From assembly GCA_022702545.1 (NCBI GenBank), contig JAHRBC010000003.1, positions 6,200,001 through 6,264,000 on the forward strand: a stretch of DNA of 64,000 nt. Direction: 5' to 3'. Below, piece after piece: positions 27,601 through 39,239 of the stretch. Within the stretch, counting starts at the first letter, position 1; every line of letters begins with the position of its first letter. Under the pieces are notes generated by a model. It saw only the letters and a program-made list of their open reading frames with translations. It ran no database searches and was not told where the DNA came from. The position numbers and the translations under genes were made by a program. The DNA comes from Phycomyces nitens. Its lineage: Eukaryota > Mucoromycota > Mucoromycetes > Mucorales > Phycomycetaceae.

Positions 27601-30600
27601 CTGTAAGAGAAAGGCTTATTGACCAGGTATTTAATTTATATTACAACGTGGGGTTTATTCTGACTTTATGGGACATACTATTTTCTTTTATTATACAAAG
27701 CTTCAATCGGCTCAAAGCGTCTGTGAAAAGCCAGTTATATGTCTGCATCGAATTGTCTTTCACGACAAAGAAATATGCCGTCAATTTCTTGAAAAAGTTG
27801 TTTGGGTATTACCATTGCTCAACGAAAGACGCTATGCACTCGCATTAGAAGTACTTACTAAATGCAGCGACATGGTACACAACGTGTTTCAAAATCTTCA
27901 AATAAACGGTCTCTTGGAGAGACTTCAATTCAAGTAAGTGTTTATATAGCATATATACATTTGAGATATTGACCTATGAGTAAAATTTACAAATAATTAT
28001 AAAGGACATATGCGGTTCAAATCAAGACCCTCGAGTTTCTGAATAAGATTGCCGAAAAATTGAATGTCGAAGAAGTAAAATACGCCATTGATCGTCTGGC
28101 TCCAGTGATTATGGAAAATGTCAATATTGAGTGTAGAGTAAGTTTGATAAACTCACAAGAATATATACAGTTTTTTTTCGAGATTCTAATATATCTACAC
28201 TATCTACCTAGACCACATACTACTCATTTCTCAAGAGAGCTTATAGTACGACTGATCTCACTACCGCTCTAAAAGATCATTGCAGGGCACATCTTATCCG
28301 AGGACTGATGGATAGTGACAAGTCCATACAAGACGATATTATATCTTTCTTACAGAGCCAGCACAACATGACGGCAGATATTTATAAACGACTTCAAATT
28401 ATTCTAAGGTATTCTATTATTTTAAGATGCAAATCACTATAGCGATGTCTATTGCATTGACGAGTAAGAATTTTGACTAAAACGATGTTTGTAAAAGTGA
28501 TATGTATATTCCCGAAGTTGAGAATATATATATTCTTTATAGTACATATATGTTATTAAATGTAGCAAAAGAAAGTGACCAGTACCTTGAACCTGTTTTC
28601 AATCAACCACTCCCGCATGCTCGGTTTAGCGATAAATACCAAAAAATCAACACGTCATGGCAAAAGAACTTGTCAATGGTGCCTCTTTTTGTGAAAGTAC
28701 AAGATTTACCAGAGGTATGATCATGTTTTTTTTACTAGAAACGTATTTTGAGATACTAATATTGAATTTATTTGAAAATTATAGGTGGACATTTCAAAAA
28801 TTGCTTCCGATATAAAAGAGACTCAGAGAGTATTCACTTATGGTCGTATAGAATCAGATGGTAAGATCAATTACACAAACCAGTCTGTTCTTTTTTTTAA
28901 CTAACTTGGTTTATATAAAAAGAAATACCAACCTACTCCACGTTTACACCATCTTTTCCCATGGCTGAGAATAATCCTGATGATATTATGCTAAATGAGG
29001 ACTATGGAAAGGACGATGATGACACAGACTCATTGAGGTATTATTCATAAGAGTATATCAATTCAAGTATACTTACAAGAAAACATAATCATTAACAAAC
29101 AAACAACAAAAAGTACTCCTATGAAAAAGAGAGAAGAGCTGTATAAACAAATACATCATGTATTTCCATCAAGTACTACATCAAAAGGGCCTTCATTTCT
29201 TCGACACAAACAAGAGAAACTGCAGTTACGTCTCGAGAGATATCAGCTTTTTCAGAAAAAGGCAAGAGAAAGAAAACTTACTATGTACAGGAACTATCGA
29301 ATTGGTACGTATTCTACAAAATGTTCTATTTATATTATGGGGTAATAATTCAAAATATTCTATCAAAAATCATGATATTAGGCGAACTTCCAGATGTTCA
29401 ATTAAAGCATATGGAGCTCATTGACCCATTACAAGCTTTGGCACGAAAAGACAGCGAGATTGCTCGTTTGCTACATACAAGCCTGGTTGTATCGATTTCT
29501 ACCTATGCTGATAAGGACAGAAATATAGTAAGTATCTCTATACGTATGCAGTAAATTTAAGAGGGAAATTCAAGACTTATTTCTTTTTTTTTAACAATGA
29601 AAGCCTGGATATGTGTCAGAGATTATGAGCACAGTTCGTGAAAATCTTGAAAAGAGTACAATGTTTTTTTCACCAACTGTCGGTTCATTTTTGAGAGTAT
29701 CCTTCGAATTGGACGCAAACTGTGTCGATAGCTCCTTGATAAACTTGGTCAGTGAAAAAAGTTTCAATCAGCACATTGGTATTGCTCTTGTTGAAAAACA
29801 AGTTGAAAAAGAAGAAGTTTCTGAAAGAGGTATATTTAAAAAAAATTGGTTTTTTTTAAAAAAAAAAAACTAAACTGTCCTTGTATAGAGAACAAAAAGA
29901 TGCGTACTACTTACGAAAACAAATTGCGAGATAAGAAATTAAAATGGATTAACCTGGCAACCCTTTATAAATCAATTGATGAGCCAGAGTTCTTTCAAAG
30001 TATTTATAAAATCAATGTCGCCGCTGAGAGACTCCCCAAAGGTAAGTAAAACTAATATTATATTGACCAATATAAAAATGTATTAATTGAGATAAACTTT
30101 GCTAAAAATCAACAGAGGCAATTGATTTTGAAGTTCGTGGAGATTACGAGACTGCTATAACAAAGTATACAGAGTCTCTTGGGAAATTAAAACAGGATAC
30201 AGATACACGAGAGGTATTTTATATCCCACCTAAACGGTGGAACTCATTTAAACGTTTATTTTAGGTATATGTATGGGTTCAAGAGCAGTTGAAATGTTAT
30301 GAAAAACTTACTCAATGGGAGGAAATCGGCAAAAATGTCAAATCAGTATTAAAGAATGGAGATTATAATTCTTTATGGGACTCTGATATCCAGGTAATAC
30401 ATAATAGAGATCCTGTAATGTTATTCATAAACGTATTCTCATATTATTATTTACAAAAGGATCCATACCTACAATACTTTGTGCGAAGCTTTATAAAGAT
30501 ACACAAGGGATTGCATGATGAAGATGGCCAATTAATTCCTTGGACGTCAAAGAACCCTAACCCTCTATTCGAATTTATTTCTTCTGCTATGCGATCTCCT

Positions 30601-33600
30601 GAAAAGTCGAATTATTTGATCCACTCCCATCCGTGTGGTAAGTAAAATAAGGCAAAGACGATTTTTGTACTAAAGATACGAACAGACATATCACTTGCTT
30701 CGATTTACAAGAAAAGCTACCACAAGGCTAGACAGTATATTGCCAATTCATATACTACCTTGCTTTCTGTATGGACAAGTCTTCATCCCTTGGCTGATGG
30801 TATCCGACTGTCAAAACTGGCTGTACTTAACAGGGTAAGAAAATCTATTAGATGACAATATTATAGATTTTATTTATAGTATCAAATATACATACTAACA
30901 TGTTTTTATAGACTGTTGAACTTGAAGACTTTTTAAATGTGGTTGTAGAAAATCAAAAAACCAAAGGAGACTTTGAATCTATCCAGAGATACGTAAAGTC
31001 TCTTTCTGCACGATACCCTGATCACATATTAGATCCGATGGATGCCTGGGACGACATTATTGAAGCACGGCTTGTTTTCATGGACCATTTACAAACATTG
31101 ACAGAATCATCTGATGTAATATACTTTAAAGCATAGGGATTTACTAATAACCAATTGTACTAAACTTCTGCTCTTTTAGCACTATTCTGATATGCGCCCA
31201 TATTTCTCCATGGGACGTAAACAATTTTTGAAAGAAATGACTTCCGCAGCAAGTCAACAGAATAACTTTAGCGTGGCAATCAATCGTTTCAAGAAATTGG
31301 AGACCCTTGGAATATCACTTATAGAGAGAATACATTCATCAATGCAGCTCGATCTCCAAGTGGCTTCTTTTTCAAATGATACTACCAAACGTATACAACT
31401 GATAACACGGGCACTCGGAAATGTTATGAAGCGAAATGTAAGGAAATAAACTGTTTAAGAAAATAATATTTCTTTATTGACACTAATTATACTATTATGT
31501 ATTACAGGAGCTTGAAGGAAGTAGCCAAGAGCATTTTGCCGAGTATCTTATTACCACAGCAAAAGTATACGAAATGGCTCGAATTGAACTACAGACAGTT
31601 CCATCTGTATACACTGAGCTTTTGAAGAGTACACATATTTCAAATCTTTTGGACAAGAGAAATTTCAAAGATGTCAAAATGGTAGCCAACCATTTCACTA
31701 AGTCGGGATACTCTGCACTGAGAGACGCCTATAGTATGTCTATAGAAGGAGTAAGTTAGTTATGGTATATCTAGATTACAGCAGAATATATTTAACCTTA
31801 TGAATTTTATAGTCATCTCTGCAATCAGAGTGCTACTGGAACCTTGGAGAATATTGTGACAATGCTTTACGCTCTAATCTAAATGGATCATCAAAAATCT
31901 TGGCAAGTTGTTGTAACCGATCCCATTTATCTCTATATGCTAACTGTACAAATGCTTTATATAGGTCAAGTTTGATATCATTCAGTATTCAAAAGTGGTC
32001 ATTGATAGTTACTTTAAAGCTATGAATCTTGGAAACAAACGTGCTATCGAGAGATTTCCGAGACTTTTAGAGATAATCGAACTCTCTCCCGTTACAGGCG
32101 AAGACTTTAAACTTGCTGTAAGAAAAAGAAATGAAATTTGGCTTTATGGAGTGTGAAAGACTAAAAACGCTTTAAACATCCTTTTATTTATTGATAGACC
32201 GAGTCATTTGGAGCAACGTGGGTCTACATACGATGGATCCCACAGCTTGTTGCTCTTTTGGGTTCGTCTTTGGCTGAATATGTCTTTCCTGCCTTAGTTA
32301 AGGTAACTCATATTTTCAAGAATTTTGTTGGTTAATTGTGACATGTTCAAAGAATAAAGGTTATTAAACATTTTTATGTCTTTTTTTTATAGATGGCAAA
32401 GTCCTATCCAAACGCCCTCTATTATCCGTTCCAGATCAGTCGAGAACAGTTTGGAATCAAAGATAAACTAGTATCAGAAAGCGAAGAGCGAGTTTTGGCA
32501 ATCAAAGATATCATTTATTCGCCTCTTGTTGAAGAATTTACAATCGAATTGCGTCGACTGACAAATCCTGAGCATATCACCAAAGACTTTATAGATTTTG
32601 TTCGGGCAATTTCCAAGGGCGAAGAAATCAATCCAGATATAATTGAGTCCGAGTTTAAGCAGTTCAACGAACTTGTTCTTAACCCTTCCAACAAAAGAAT
32701 GGGAAAAATTTCAAAGGCATTTGCTGTCAAACACGCTTCTCAACTACGCGAGTTTATGGGTAAGTTTTAAGAAAAGCAATATTAACTAGCTGCCAGGATA
32801 TTGGGAATCTTTGATGGGTTCATAGACCTGTCAATGAATTGAACGCCAGCCGTGCGAGATTTTGACAATGCTTTTGTAAATATAGGAAGTAACGGAAAAA
32901 AGATTGGAAAGATGTCAGAGAAAGAGGCCGAAAAGATGCGAGTCTACTTTAACAACTACATTACTAATGAGAAGTTGCCTGGTTCTCCAAACTTGTTACG
33001 GTCATACTCTCCTTGGTTATCTGATTTCCAAAGTGCTAATTACGATGAGGTTAGATTTGAATTAGCTTTACTTCTTTTATTGTTGGTTTCTGACGCTTGT
33101 TTTATTTCTTTACAATAGGAAATTGAGATCCCTGGCCAGTATACTGGATTTGGAATTCCTCATCCCGAACATCATGCAAAGGTTGCCAGTTTTGAAGAGA
33201 ATATAATGGTTCTACAGTCCCTGAGAAAACCCAAAAAGATTTGCATTTATGGATCAGACGAAAAAGAATACAATTTCCTCGTAAAGGTATGTAAATATAA
33301 TGAAACTCTACTAAGAAATGACTGCATTTTAATATGCTATATTTTAATTTAGGGTGGAGAGGATCTTCGTCTTGATCAGAGAATCCAGCAACTTTTCACA
33401 GTAATGAATGAAATGATTCGAAAGAACACTTTTTGTGCACGCCAAGATATTTCTGTCACAACATACAAGGTAAATTATATCTATTTAAAAGTTATTTGAT
33501 TTTGGTAAGCTTGGACCAGATAATAATGTATAATGTTTACCTTCAAAAATAGGTTATTCCTATGGCCAGTAGTATAGGAATGATTGAATGGCTCGACAAT

Positions 33601-34974
33601 ACAAAAACGTTAAAATCATGTATTGAAGAGCAGATGGGCGATAAAAAGACTCTTACAAAGGCCTATACCGAATATCGATCGTATGTTGCAAGCTTCAAGG
33701 GGAACTATATGGGTATGTACTACTGCTATTTTCTTTGATACAGGCGTTTGACAGAATAACATTTCTAATAATATATAATCTTCTGCTTATATTTAAAGGG
33801 TACCATAATCTATTCAAAGCTCCCAGAAATGACGTGGTGGGACGTTTCCAACGAATTCAAGCTTTGTTTGAAAAGGATATTTTAAAGAAATATCTTTTTA
33901 GAATGGCAGCTTCTCCAGAAGCGTTTTTGTTCATTCGAAAGGACTTTGCTCACAGTTTCTCGGCTATCTGTATTGTTGGGTATTTGCTAGGTAATGTCTC
34001 AAAGATCCCAAATGTGCGTTGATTACATTTTATTAAACCAAATTACAGGAATTGGAGATAGACATATGGAAAACTTTTTGCTTGACATGACAAGGTGAGT
34101 TGCTTTATACCATAATGCATTATTTAAATAATTCCTCACAACTATATATAATTTCTAGTGGTCGTCTTATTTCCATTGATTTTGGTTATGCTTTTGGCGC
34201 TGCATCTGAACTACTTCCCGTGCCTGAAATTATTCCTTTCAGACTAACAAATCAGCTTGTCGGGGTACTTCAACCTCTTGGTGTTTCTGGTGCTCTTGAA
34301 GTGGCTATGACCAATATTCTTAAAGGTACAATTATTTTATGGTGTAAATAATGATCGCTAATACTTTACCATTGCCTCTAGCTATCCAAAACGATAGCCA
34401 AATGCTTTTAAATACTATGAATGTATTTATCAAGGAACCGCTTCTGGATTGGAAGAGAGCTGCTAAGAAACAAGCTGTGTCTCAAAGTATGTACAAGCCT
34501 ATTGACATTGACTTGGATAAGATTCTTATTTGTTGTGTTTCTACATTTTTCTAGAGAACACTAACAAGTCTACAGATTCAGCTTCCTTGCCTTCGTCGAA
34601 CAAGGACACTAACGAATGGTATCCACAGCAGAAACTTGAGAATGCCAGACGAAAACTTGATGGCGAGAATCCTACAAGTAAGAGAGTATATCTATTATAG
34701 CTTGGTTTAAACAAGAATTTGAAACTGATAAAAATCTTGTTTTTATAAAAAAAAAACAGCAATTATCTTATCTGAATTGGCTATGGGACATAAAGACAAG
34801 TATTATTACAATGGTCTAGAGACTGTTGTACGCGGAAGTCCTTTACTAAATACTCGTGCAAAAACCGGAGTCAAGTGTCGAGACACAAAGGAACAGGTCC
34901 AATGTCTCTTGGATCTTGCTACGGACCCCAATATTCTTGGTAGAATGTGGGTTGGATGGGCATCGTACCTTTAA
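18650..34974 (+). CDS. PRKDC: DNA-PKcs-like PI3K-related protein kinase
   Basis: One very long gene with about 60 short introns (roughly 45-90 bases), leaving near 12.3 kb of coding sequence, or about 4,100 residues, close to animal DNA-PKcs. It starts MSQLLRIEDLLQEL at 18650. Most of the length is alpha-solenoid (HEAT-like) sequence, with a FAT region around 28.5-32.7 kb. The kinase spans about 33.1-34.5 kb: GGEDLRLDQRIQQLF, the catalytic loop GIGDRHMENF (34050-34080), and DFGYAFGAASELLPVPEIIPF (the DFG magnesium motif), so catalytic residues are present, unlike TRRAP/Tra1. The FATC end reads CLLDLATDPNILGRMWVGW. PVPE-PFRLT after the DFG, and the C-terminal block with WYPQQKL and AMGHK, are specific to DNA-PKcs rather than ATM, ATR, TOR or SMG1. 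Its known role is Ku-dependent double-strand break repair by end joining. Individual exon borders were not all fixed. Confidence 0.9.
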
Positions 34975-35199
34975 AGACTTTATTTTTGTATTCTATCCAA
35001 AATCAAAATAAGATAGCAATATTAGAAATGATATCACATAGAAATTGTCCCTTTTTTAAAGTCTATATTTCCTGGTAGATGGCAGAATAAACGGTGACTA
35101 TAAAAGCTTTGAGCGATTGTAAGATCCGTGGTTGTGTCTGACAATTCGGATTTACGAGCCATCATTTGTTGAAAGGAATATGCATTTTCTTATAAATGG
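34975..35199. other. 3' flank of the DNA-PKcs gene with one repeat fragment
   Basis: No gene is seen. A single diverged copy of the hairpin arm TTTCCTGGTAGATG of the following tandem repeat occurs near 35067-35080, so the repeat-rich region starts within about 100 bases of the DNA-PKcs stop codon. Confidence 0.5.
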
Positions 35200-35482
35200 C
35201 CCACATTATTGGGTAATATTTTACCATCTATCAGGAAATATAACAAAATGTAGACAATTCTGTATTTCCTGGTAGATGAGCCACATTATTGGGTAATACT
35301 TTACCATCTACCAGGAAATATAACAAAATGTAGACAATTCTATATTTCCTGGTAGATGAGCCACATTATTGGGTAATACTTTACCATCTACCAGGAAATA
35401 TAACAAAATGTAGACAATTCTATATTTCCTGGTAGATAAACCATTATTGGGTAATAATCTACCATCTACCAAGAAATATAAC
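35200..35482. repeat. 80-bp tandem repeat with internal inverted repeat, about 3.3 copies
   Basis: The period is 80 bases, seen for example as CCACATTATTGGGTAATACT at 35281 and again at 35361. Every unit contains TTTCCTGGTAGATG and, about 27 bases later, its exact complement CATCTACCAGGAAA, so each can fold into a 14-bp stem. The two inner units are almost identical; the outer ones are diverged. The array directly precedes a Tc1/IS630 transposase remnant, so the units may derive from that element's terminal inverted repeats. Confidence 0.8.
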
Positions 35483-35518
35483 AAAATATAAACGAATCTA
35501 TAGTCATTTTAAAAAGCA

Positions 35519-36500
35519 ATGATGCTGTGTAAGAAAATTGTGTATTCAACAATGATGTCGGTTGATCCAGCAATGAAGTCATGTTCGCATGTGGTGAATC
35601 TCGATTTTTTCATTTGTTTTTCAGCAAATGCTTCTGCTACTGCGAGACAATTAGGTATTCATATCCGAGCAGCGTGGAAGTGGGTCAAACGTTATTACGA
35701 TGACCCTGAAAGCATCTTTGAGAAGAAGAAAAAGTCAGGTCGGCGTCGTATTCTTGTGGAGGAGCATAATCAGTTTCTTGTTAAATTACATTGATGAGAA
35801 TCCCTCTGCTGTTGTAACCAAAGTAAAAAAGTTTATTGCAAAACTTCAAGGATCTTAATGTTTCTCATAGCACTATTTATAACTTCACGATAACTGAATG
35901 TAAGCTATCTATTAAACAGGCATAATTCCTGCCTGCGGACAGAAATAGCAAAGAAATGATCCAACAAAGGTATGATGGGTAAAAAAGGGCAAACTGACTC
36001 GGATTTTACGACAAACTGTGTCTTTCTTGATGAATCAGCCTTTCATATCAATTTGAAGCGAGGTATGGCCTGGTTAAAGAAGGAGACTCATGTAGCTGTC
36101 ACAGTACCCACAATAAAATCGAACGCAACATCGATTTTAGGTGCCATATCTGCCACTGGGTTAATTAATGTTAGTTTAAGAATTCTAAAGCTAATTAAAA
36201 AAAGAAATCTTGGAGGTGAAATTGATGGTTATACCACAGACAGTAACAAGTCACTGTTTGAGCTTTCTAAAGGCTACTCTTGATGAAATGGATAGGTATC
36301 CAGAAATGAAGGGACACTATCTTGTCATGGATATAGGAAAGTATATTTACTCCCGAGGATATCGGTGCGTTTACCTTTTTCCATACTCTCCTGAACTGAA
36401 TCCAATTGAGCAGTTTTGGTCAGTTGTCAAGAGTAAAGTAAAGGGAAATAAGTTCTTGAAAAGAGACATTGATGTCCTGAATCAGCCGAGCCTGTGACAG
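35519..36500 (+). pseudogene. Tc1/IS630-type DDE transposase remnant
   Basis: The coding blocks are in order but in changing frames, so the gene is dead. An N-terminal helix-turn-helix (ATARQLGIHIRAAWKWVKRY, about 35635-35700) is followed by a basic stretch with SGRRR. Then a frame change gives a block around 35785-35860, and the first catalytic aspartate appears in CVFLDESAFHINLKR (about 36017-36060). A second aspartate lies in YLVMDIG and the glutamate in PYSPELNPIEQFW (about 36320-36420). Only about 25 residues separate the second D from the E, where this family normally has about 34, so a small deletion probably removed part of the catalytic loop. A premature stop and at least two more frame shifts are visible. 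Confidence 0.8.
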
Positions 36501-36684
36501 TTTATAAGTGACTTTAAAGGCTTCGTTTCTCATTCTGTCAAATTCTTCGGGAAGTGTCTGAACAAAGAACGGCTATAAAAACTTTATTCTTGACCCGAAA
36601 AAATAATAGAATAGAATTTGATGCTCTGCATCCCCATTTTGGTCCACATTTTTATTGGTCGAGGTGCTGGCCACAATATTCTTT

Positions 36685-36844
36685 ACTCATATTCTTTTGC
36701 TTTCAAAAAAATGACATTTGTAATTTACGAACAACCACCATGTGCTATTTACGGTTATGCGATAAATAATCAAAATACCGGAATGGCATTACAACAATTG
36801 AAAGCAGCTGGATTGATACCATGTCCACCTTGCCAATGGTGATC
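36685..36844. repeat. Left copy of a 160-bp inverted repeat
   Basis: Read on the plus strand this matches, with a few differences, the minus strand of 37368-37526. Both encode the same N-terminal peptide of the uncharacterised recombinase-like family (contains YEQPPCAIYGYAINNQ). A duplicated first exon now faces the gene body from the opposite side across 523 bases. Confidence 0.85.
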
Positions 36845-37526
36845 ATTGGATTCGTTTGTAAATGTTTTTTGAGACGCTTATAACTTTCTCGATCGATAAT
36901 ATCGCAGTGTTCATCCTTGAGTTTCCAAACATAGTGACCTCTTTGTCGATGTGGGTGTTCTCTTCGCGGTAAGCGTCTTGCTGGACCCCAGTACCCATCA
37001 ACATTTATCCAGTGTTCGAGTTGGTTTGCTGTTATATTAGTTTTCCCAAAGTATTTCGTCAGAAGCTCGTACTGTTCAAAAGTTGACACAAAGACTCTGT
37101 CGTACTCCTTGTCATTTATGGGCGTGGAATTCAACAAGATTTTTCCAGATAATCAAGGGCATCGCGTTTCGACAAGGTTTACTTTTCTTCCTGAGAGCTG
37201 CATGAGTCACTGAAAGAATCATCATTCAAGTTCTCAGTCACCACGTTTTGCTTGTTTTTTTGTTTTTGTTTTGTTTGGTATGATATATTCAGCTGCATGC
37301 TTGTACGGTATGTAAATAAACGGTTGCCTTTCCATTAATACTTTGCTTATAACCGATGGGTGTCGAGGATCACCATTGGCAAGGTGGCCTGGTATCAATC
37401 CAGCTGCTTTCAATTGTTGTAATGCCATTCCGGTATTTTGATTATTTATCGCATAACCGTAAATAGCACATGGTGGTTGTTCGTAAATTACAAATAGCAT
37501 TTTGTTGAAAGCAAAAGAATATGAGT
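36745..37526 (-). pseudogene. N-terminal part of the HTH/serine-recombinase-like family, divergent member
   Basis: Two minus-strand blocks. The first (37500 down to 37234) begins MLFVIYEQPPCAIYGYAIN and contains ERQPFIYIPYK, matching the position of EHDPFMYLSY in the gene within the palindrome. A one-base frame change in an A/C homopolymer run near 37255 leads to an acidic Ser-rich tail (NLNDDSFSDSCSS). The second block (37137-36845) contains NITANQLEHWINVDGYWGP, aligning with SFTANQINKWLTSDRNFGRP. The C-terminal recombinase-like part is missing because the gene runs into an inverted copy of its own first exon at 36844. Function unknown. Confidence 0.5.
37368..37526. repeat. Right copy of the 160-bp inverted repeat
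   Basis: This is the partner of 36685-36844 and carries the probable original first exon of the family member. Differences between the two copies include CAACAAAATG against CAAAAAAATG near the start codon and a change at the end of the shared coding stretch. Confidence 0.85.
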
Positions 37527-37909
37527 AGAAAATACAGTGATCTTGGGAGACACGAATCCAGTTGGTAAGGAGACAAGGGGCCTTGATCTCCCTCCATCTT
37601 CCCCATCTATTGACTCTTTATGTTTTGGATGATGTTTGGAAACCCTGCTGGAGACATTATTTAAGAATGCAGTTTCATTTGTCCCTACACAGCCACGCAT
37701 CATGATGGTCGGCAATACTACGGGTGTCTTGTTGGCCTCAAGGCTTATGAGAGGAATGAATAGAGAAGAGAAAATTAATGGAGTATATTATAGAGAGAAA
37801 GTACAAGGAAGATTGAGATCATAGGTAAACATAAGGGAGTAAATAGAGGTTAGGCGAGATGGGCTTGATCAACGCAGGCATACAAGAGGGTATCAGTGAA
37901 ATTAGTTAC
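37527..37909. other. Unassigned stretch
   Basis: A plus-strand frame from about 37530 is rich in Pro/Ser and then stops; a second short frame (37636-37824) begins METLLETLF. I recognise neither, and no splice sites clearly join them. It may be a decayed gene fragment. Confidence 0.3.
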
Positions 37910-38313
37910 AGTACTGTATTTTCACTAATTATTCGCCAACTTTGAAAAAATTATTCACACATCGGCAAATAAATTTTCACATATTTTCTCCAATTAAATT
38001 CACACATTTGAATTTTATTTTCACACAAAAAATATTTTTAAAATATTTAAAAAGTAATTCTTTATCTTTACAGCGAGGAAAGAAAGTCAAACTCTCATTA
38101 TATTCTTCGGCCATTTCTAGCATATCAGTATCCTCAATTAGAAGCATCTTGATAGAATACTTGGTGAATGACATTTGGTAATAAAATTCAAATGTGTGAA
38201 TAATTAGTGATTAAAATGTGTGAATTTAATTGGAGGAAATGTGTGAAAATTTATTTGCCGATGTGTGAATAATTTTTTCAAAATTGGCGAATAATTAGTG
38301 AAAATACAGTACT
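37910..38313. mobile_element. 404-bp MITE with about 97-bp terminal inverted repeats
   Basis: The left end starts AGTACTGTATTTTCACTAAT, and the right end is its complement with a few mismatches, ending in TACAGTACT at 38313. Inside the TIRs the motif ATTATTCACACAT repeats several times. The ~200-bp core has a minus-strand coding-like stretch (38174 leftward, starts MSFTKYSIKMLLIEDTDML), perhaps a remnant of a parent element. The right end directly abuts an LTR-like repeat, so no clean target duplication is visible. Confidence 0.8.
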
Positions 38314-38595
38314 TTCAGACTGTATATAAGCTTGTCTTTATTAAGATACAAAATGTGCCCCTCTTTATATACTCTTTCAATGTGCTGTTACACAAGATCT
38401 TGGACTTCCTGATACGTGGGGTCTTTCACCACATTAAGATATTAGATGGAGTAAGCTTCTGAGCTTAACATCCATGTTACTATTATTCTGATGCATTGCT
38501 ATAATTCGTCTATCGTACCTTTTTAGCTATCAGCTAATCGGTACTTATAGCTTATGTATATATAAAATATACATTGATTAGGCTGGATTACCACA
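38311..38595 (-). mobile_element. LTR-like repeat, copy 1 of 3
   Basis: About 285 bases shared with 45206-45493 (same orientation) and 53455-53741 (opposite). On the minus strand it starts TGTGGTAATCCAGCCTAATC and ends CTGAAAGTACT, with a TATA-rich stretch and an AATAAAG polyadenylation-like signal near its end, as in an LTR. It cuts the 3' end of the gag-like frame to its right. Confidence 0.65.
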
Positions 38596-39174
38596 AGTGG
38601 CCTCGCCAAGGAAAGTCTCAATGGGCGTTTGGTAGATCTTCAGGTGTACCACCTCATCATGAGGCCGAAGGGCCTCAATGAGTGGGCCCTGGAGATCTGT
38701 CTCAGAGAAAAAATTGGGAATATTATACAAATTGATTTTAACAATATTCTTGTTGACAGGTAGGCCAAGTGTGCCTACAAGGCGAGTGTTCTGGTATAAA
38801 AAGCCGGTGATTATGGCCTTTACACGGGCCTCAGGATCAGAGAAAAGTGCTTCTGCCAAGAGGTCTTTGCCTCTGGTGAAGCGAGTGGAGAGGGATGCCA
38901 TCTTTCCAAAAGCGGCATAAAGAAGTTGCTCGACTTGAGCGGAGTTGGCAAGCTTGCCAAAGTTAAAGATCACACTGGACTGATGGACAGTGCGAGCCCA
39001 TGCAGCTGCCGCAGGGCTCATATTGAAGAGTGTCTCACTCCCAGGAGTTGAGAACAGCATAACTGCCCTGTTCTTGGGGCGAGGTGACGCAGATGCCGTA
39101 CGGTAGGATGCAGCAACCTTCTTCCAGACTGATGTTGTGCCACCCGGTGGGATGGATCTATCAGGGGTTGTCAT
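38578..39174 (-). pseudogene. Retroelement gag/ORF1-like fragment, truncated at the C-terminus
   Basis: An open frame of 198 codons from ATG 39174. The middle and end are the informative parts: KNIVKINLYNIPNFF, then a segment ending EVVHLKIYQTPIETFLG, which resembles the RRM-like fold found in ORF1/gag proteins of fungal retroelements. Codons after 38596 come from the LTR-like repeat, so the natural C-terminus is lost. A TATA/polyadenylation module lies just upstream (39240-39600) in the same direction, so the fragment could be the start of that element. Assignment to an LTR or LINE class is uncertain. Confidence 0.45.
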
Positions 39175-39239
39175 ATGGATTATTTGGTGTAACTGTATAT
39201 TTGTTTTATAAATTTTCCGGACTAATTTTTAGTGCGAAA

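Noticed and set aside
18650..34974. Tra1/TRRAP identity for the giant kinase gene
   Set aside because: The kinase keeps the catalytic GDRHxxN and DFG motifs and the DNA-PKcs-type C-terminus, whereas Tra1/TRRAP lacks catalytic residues.
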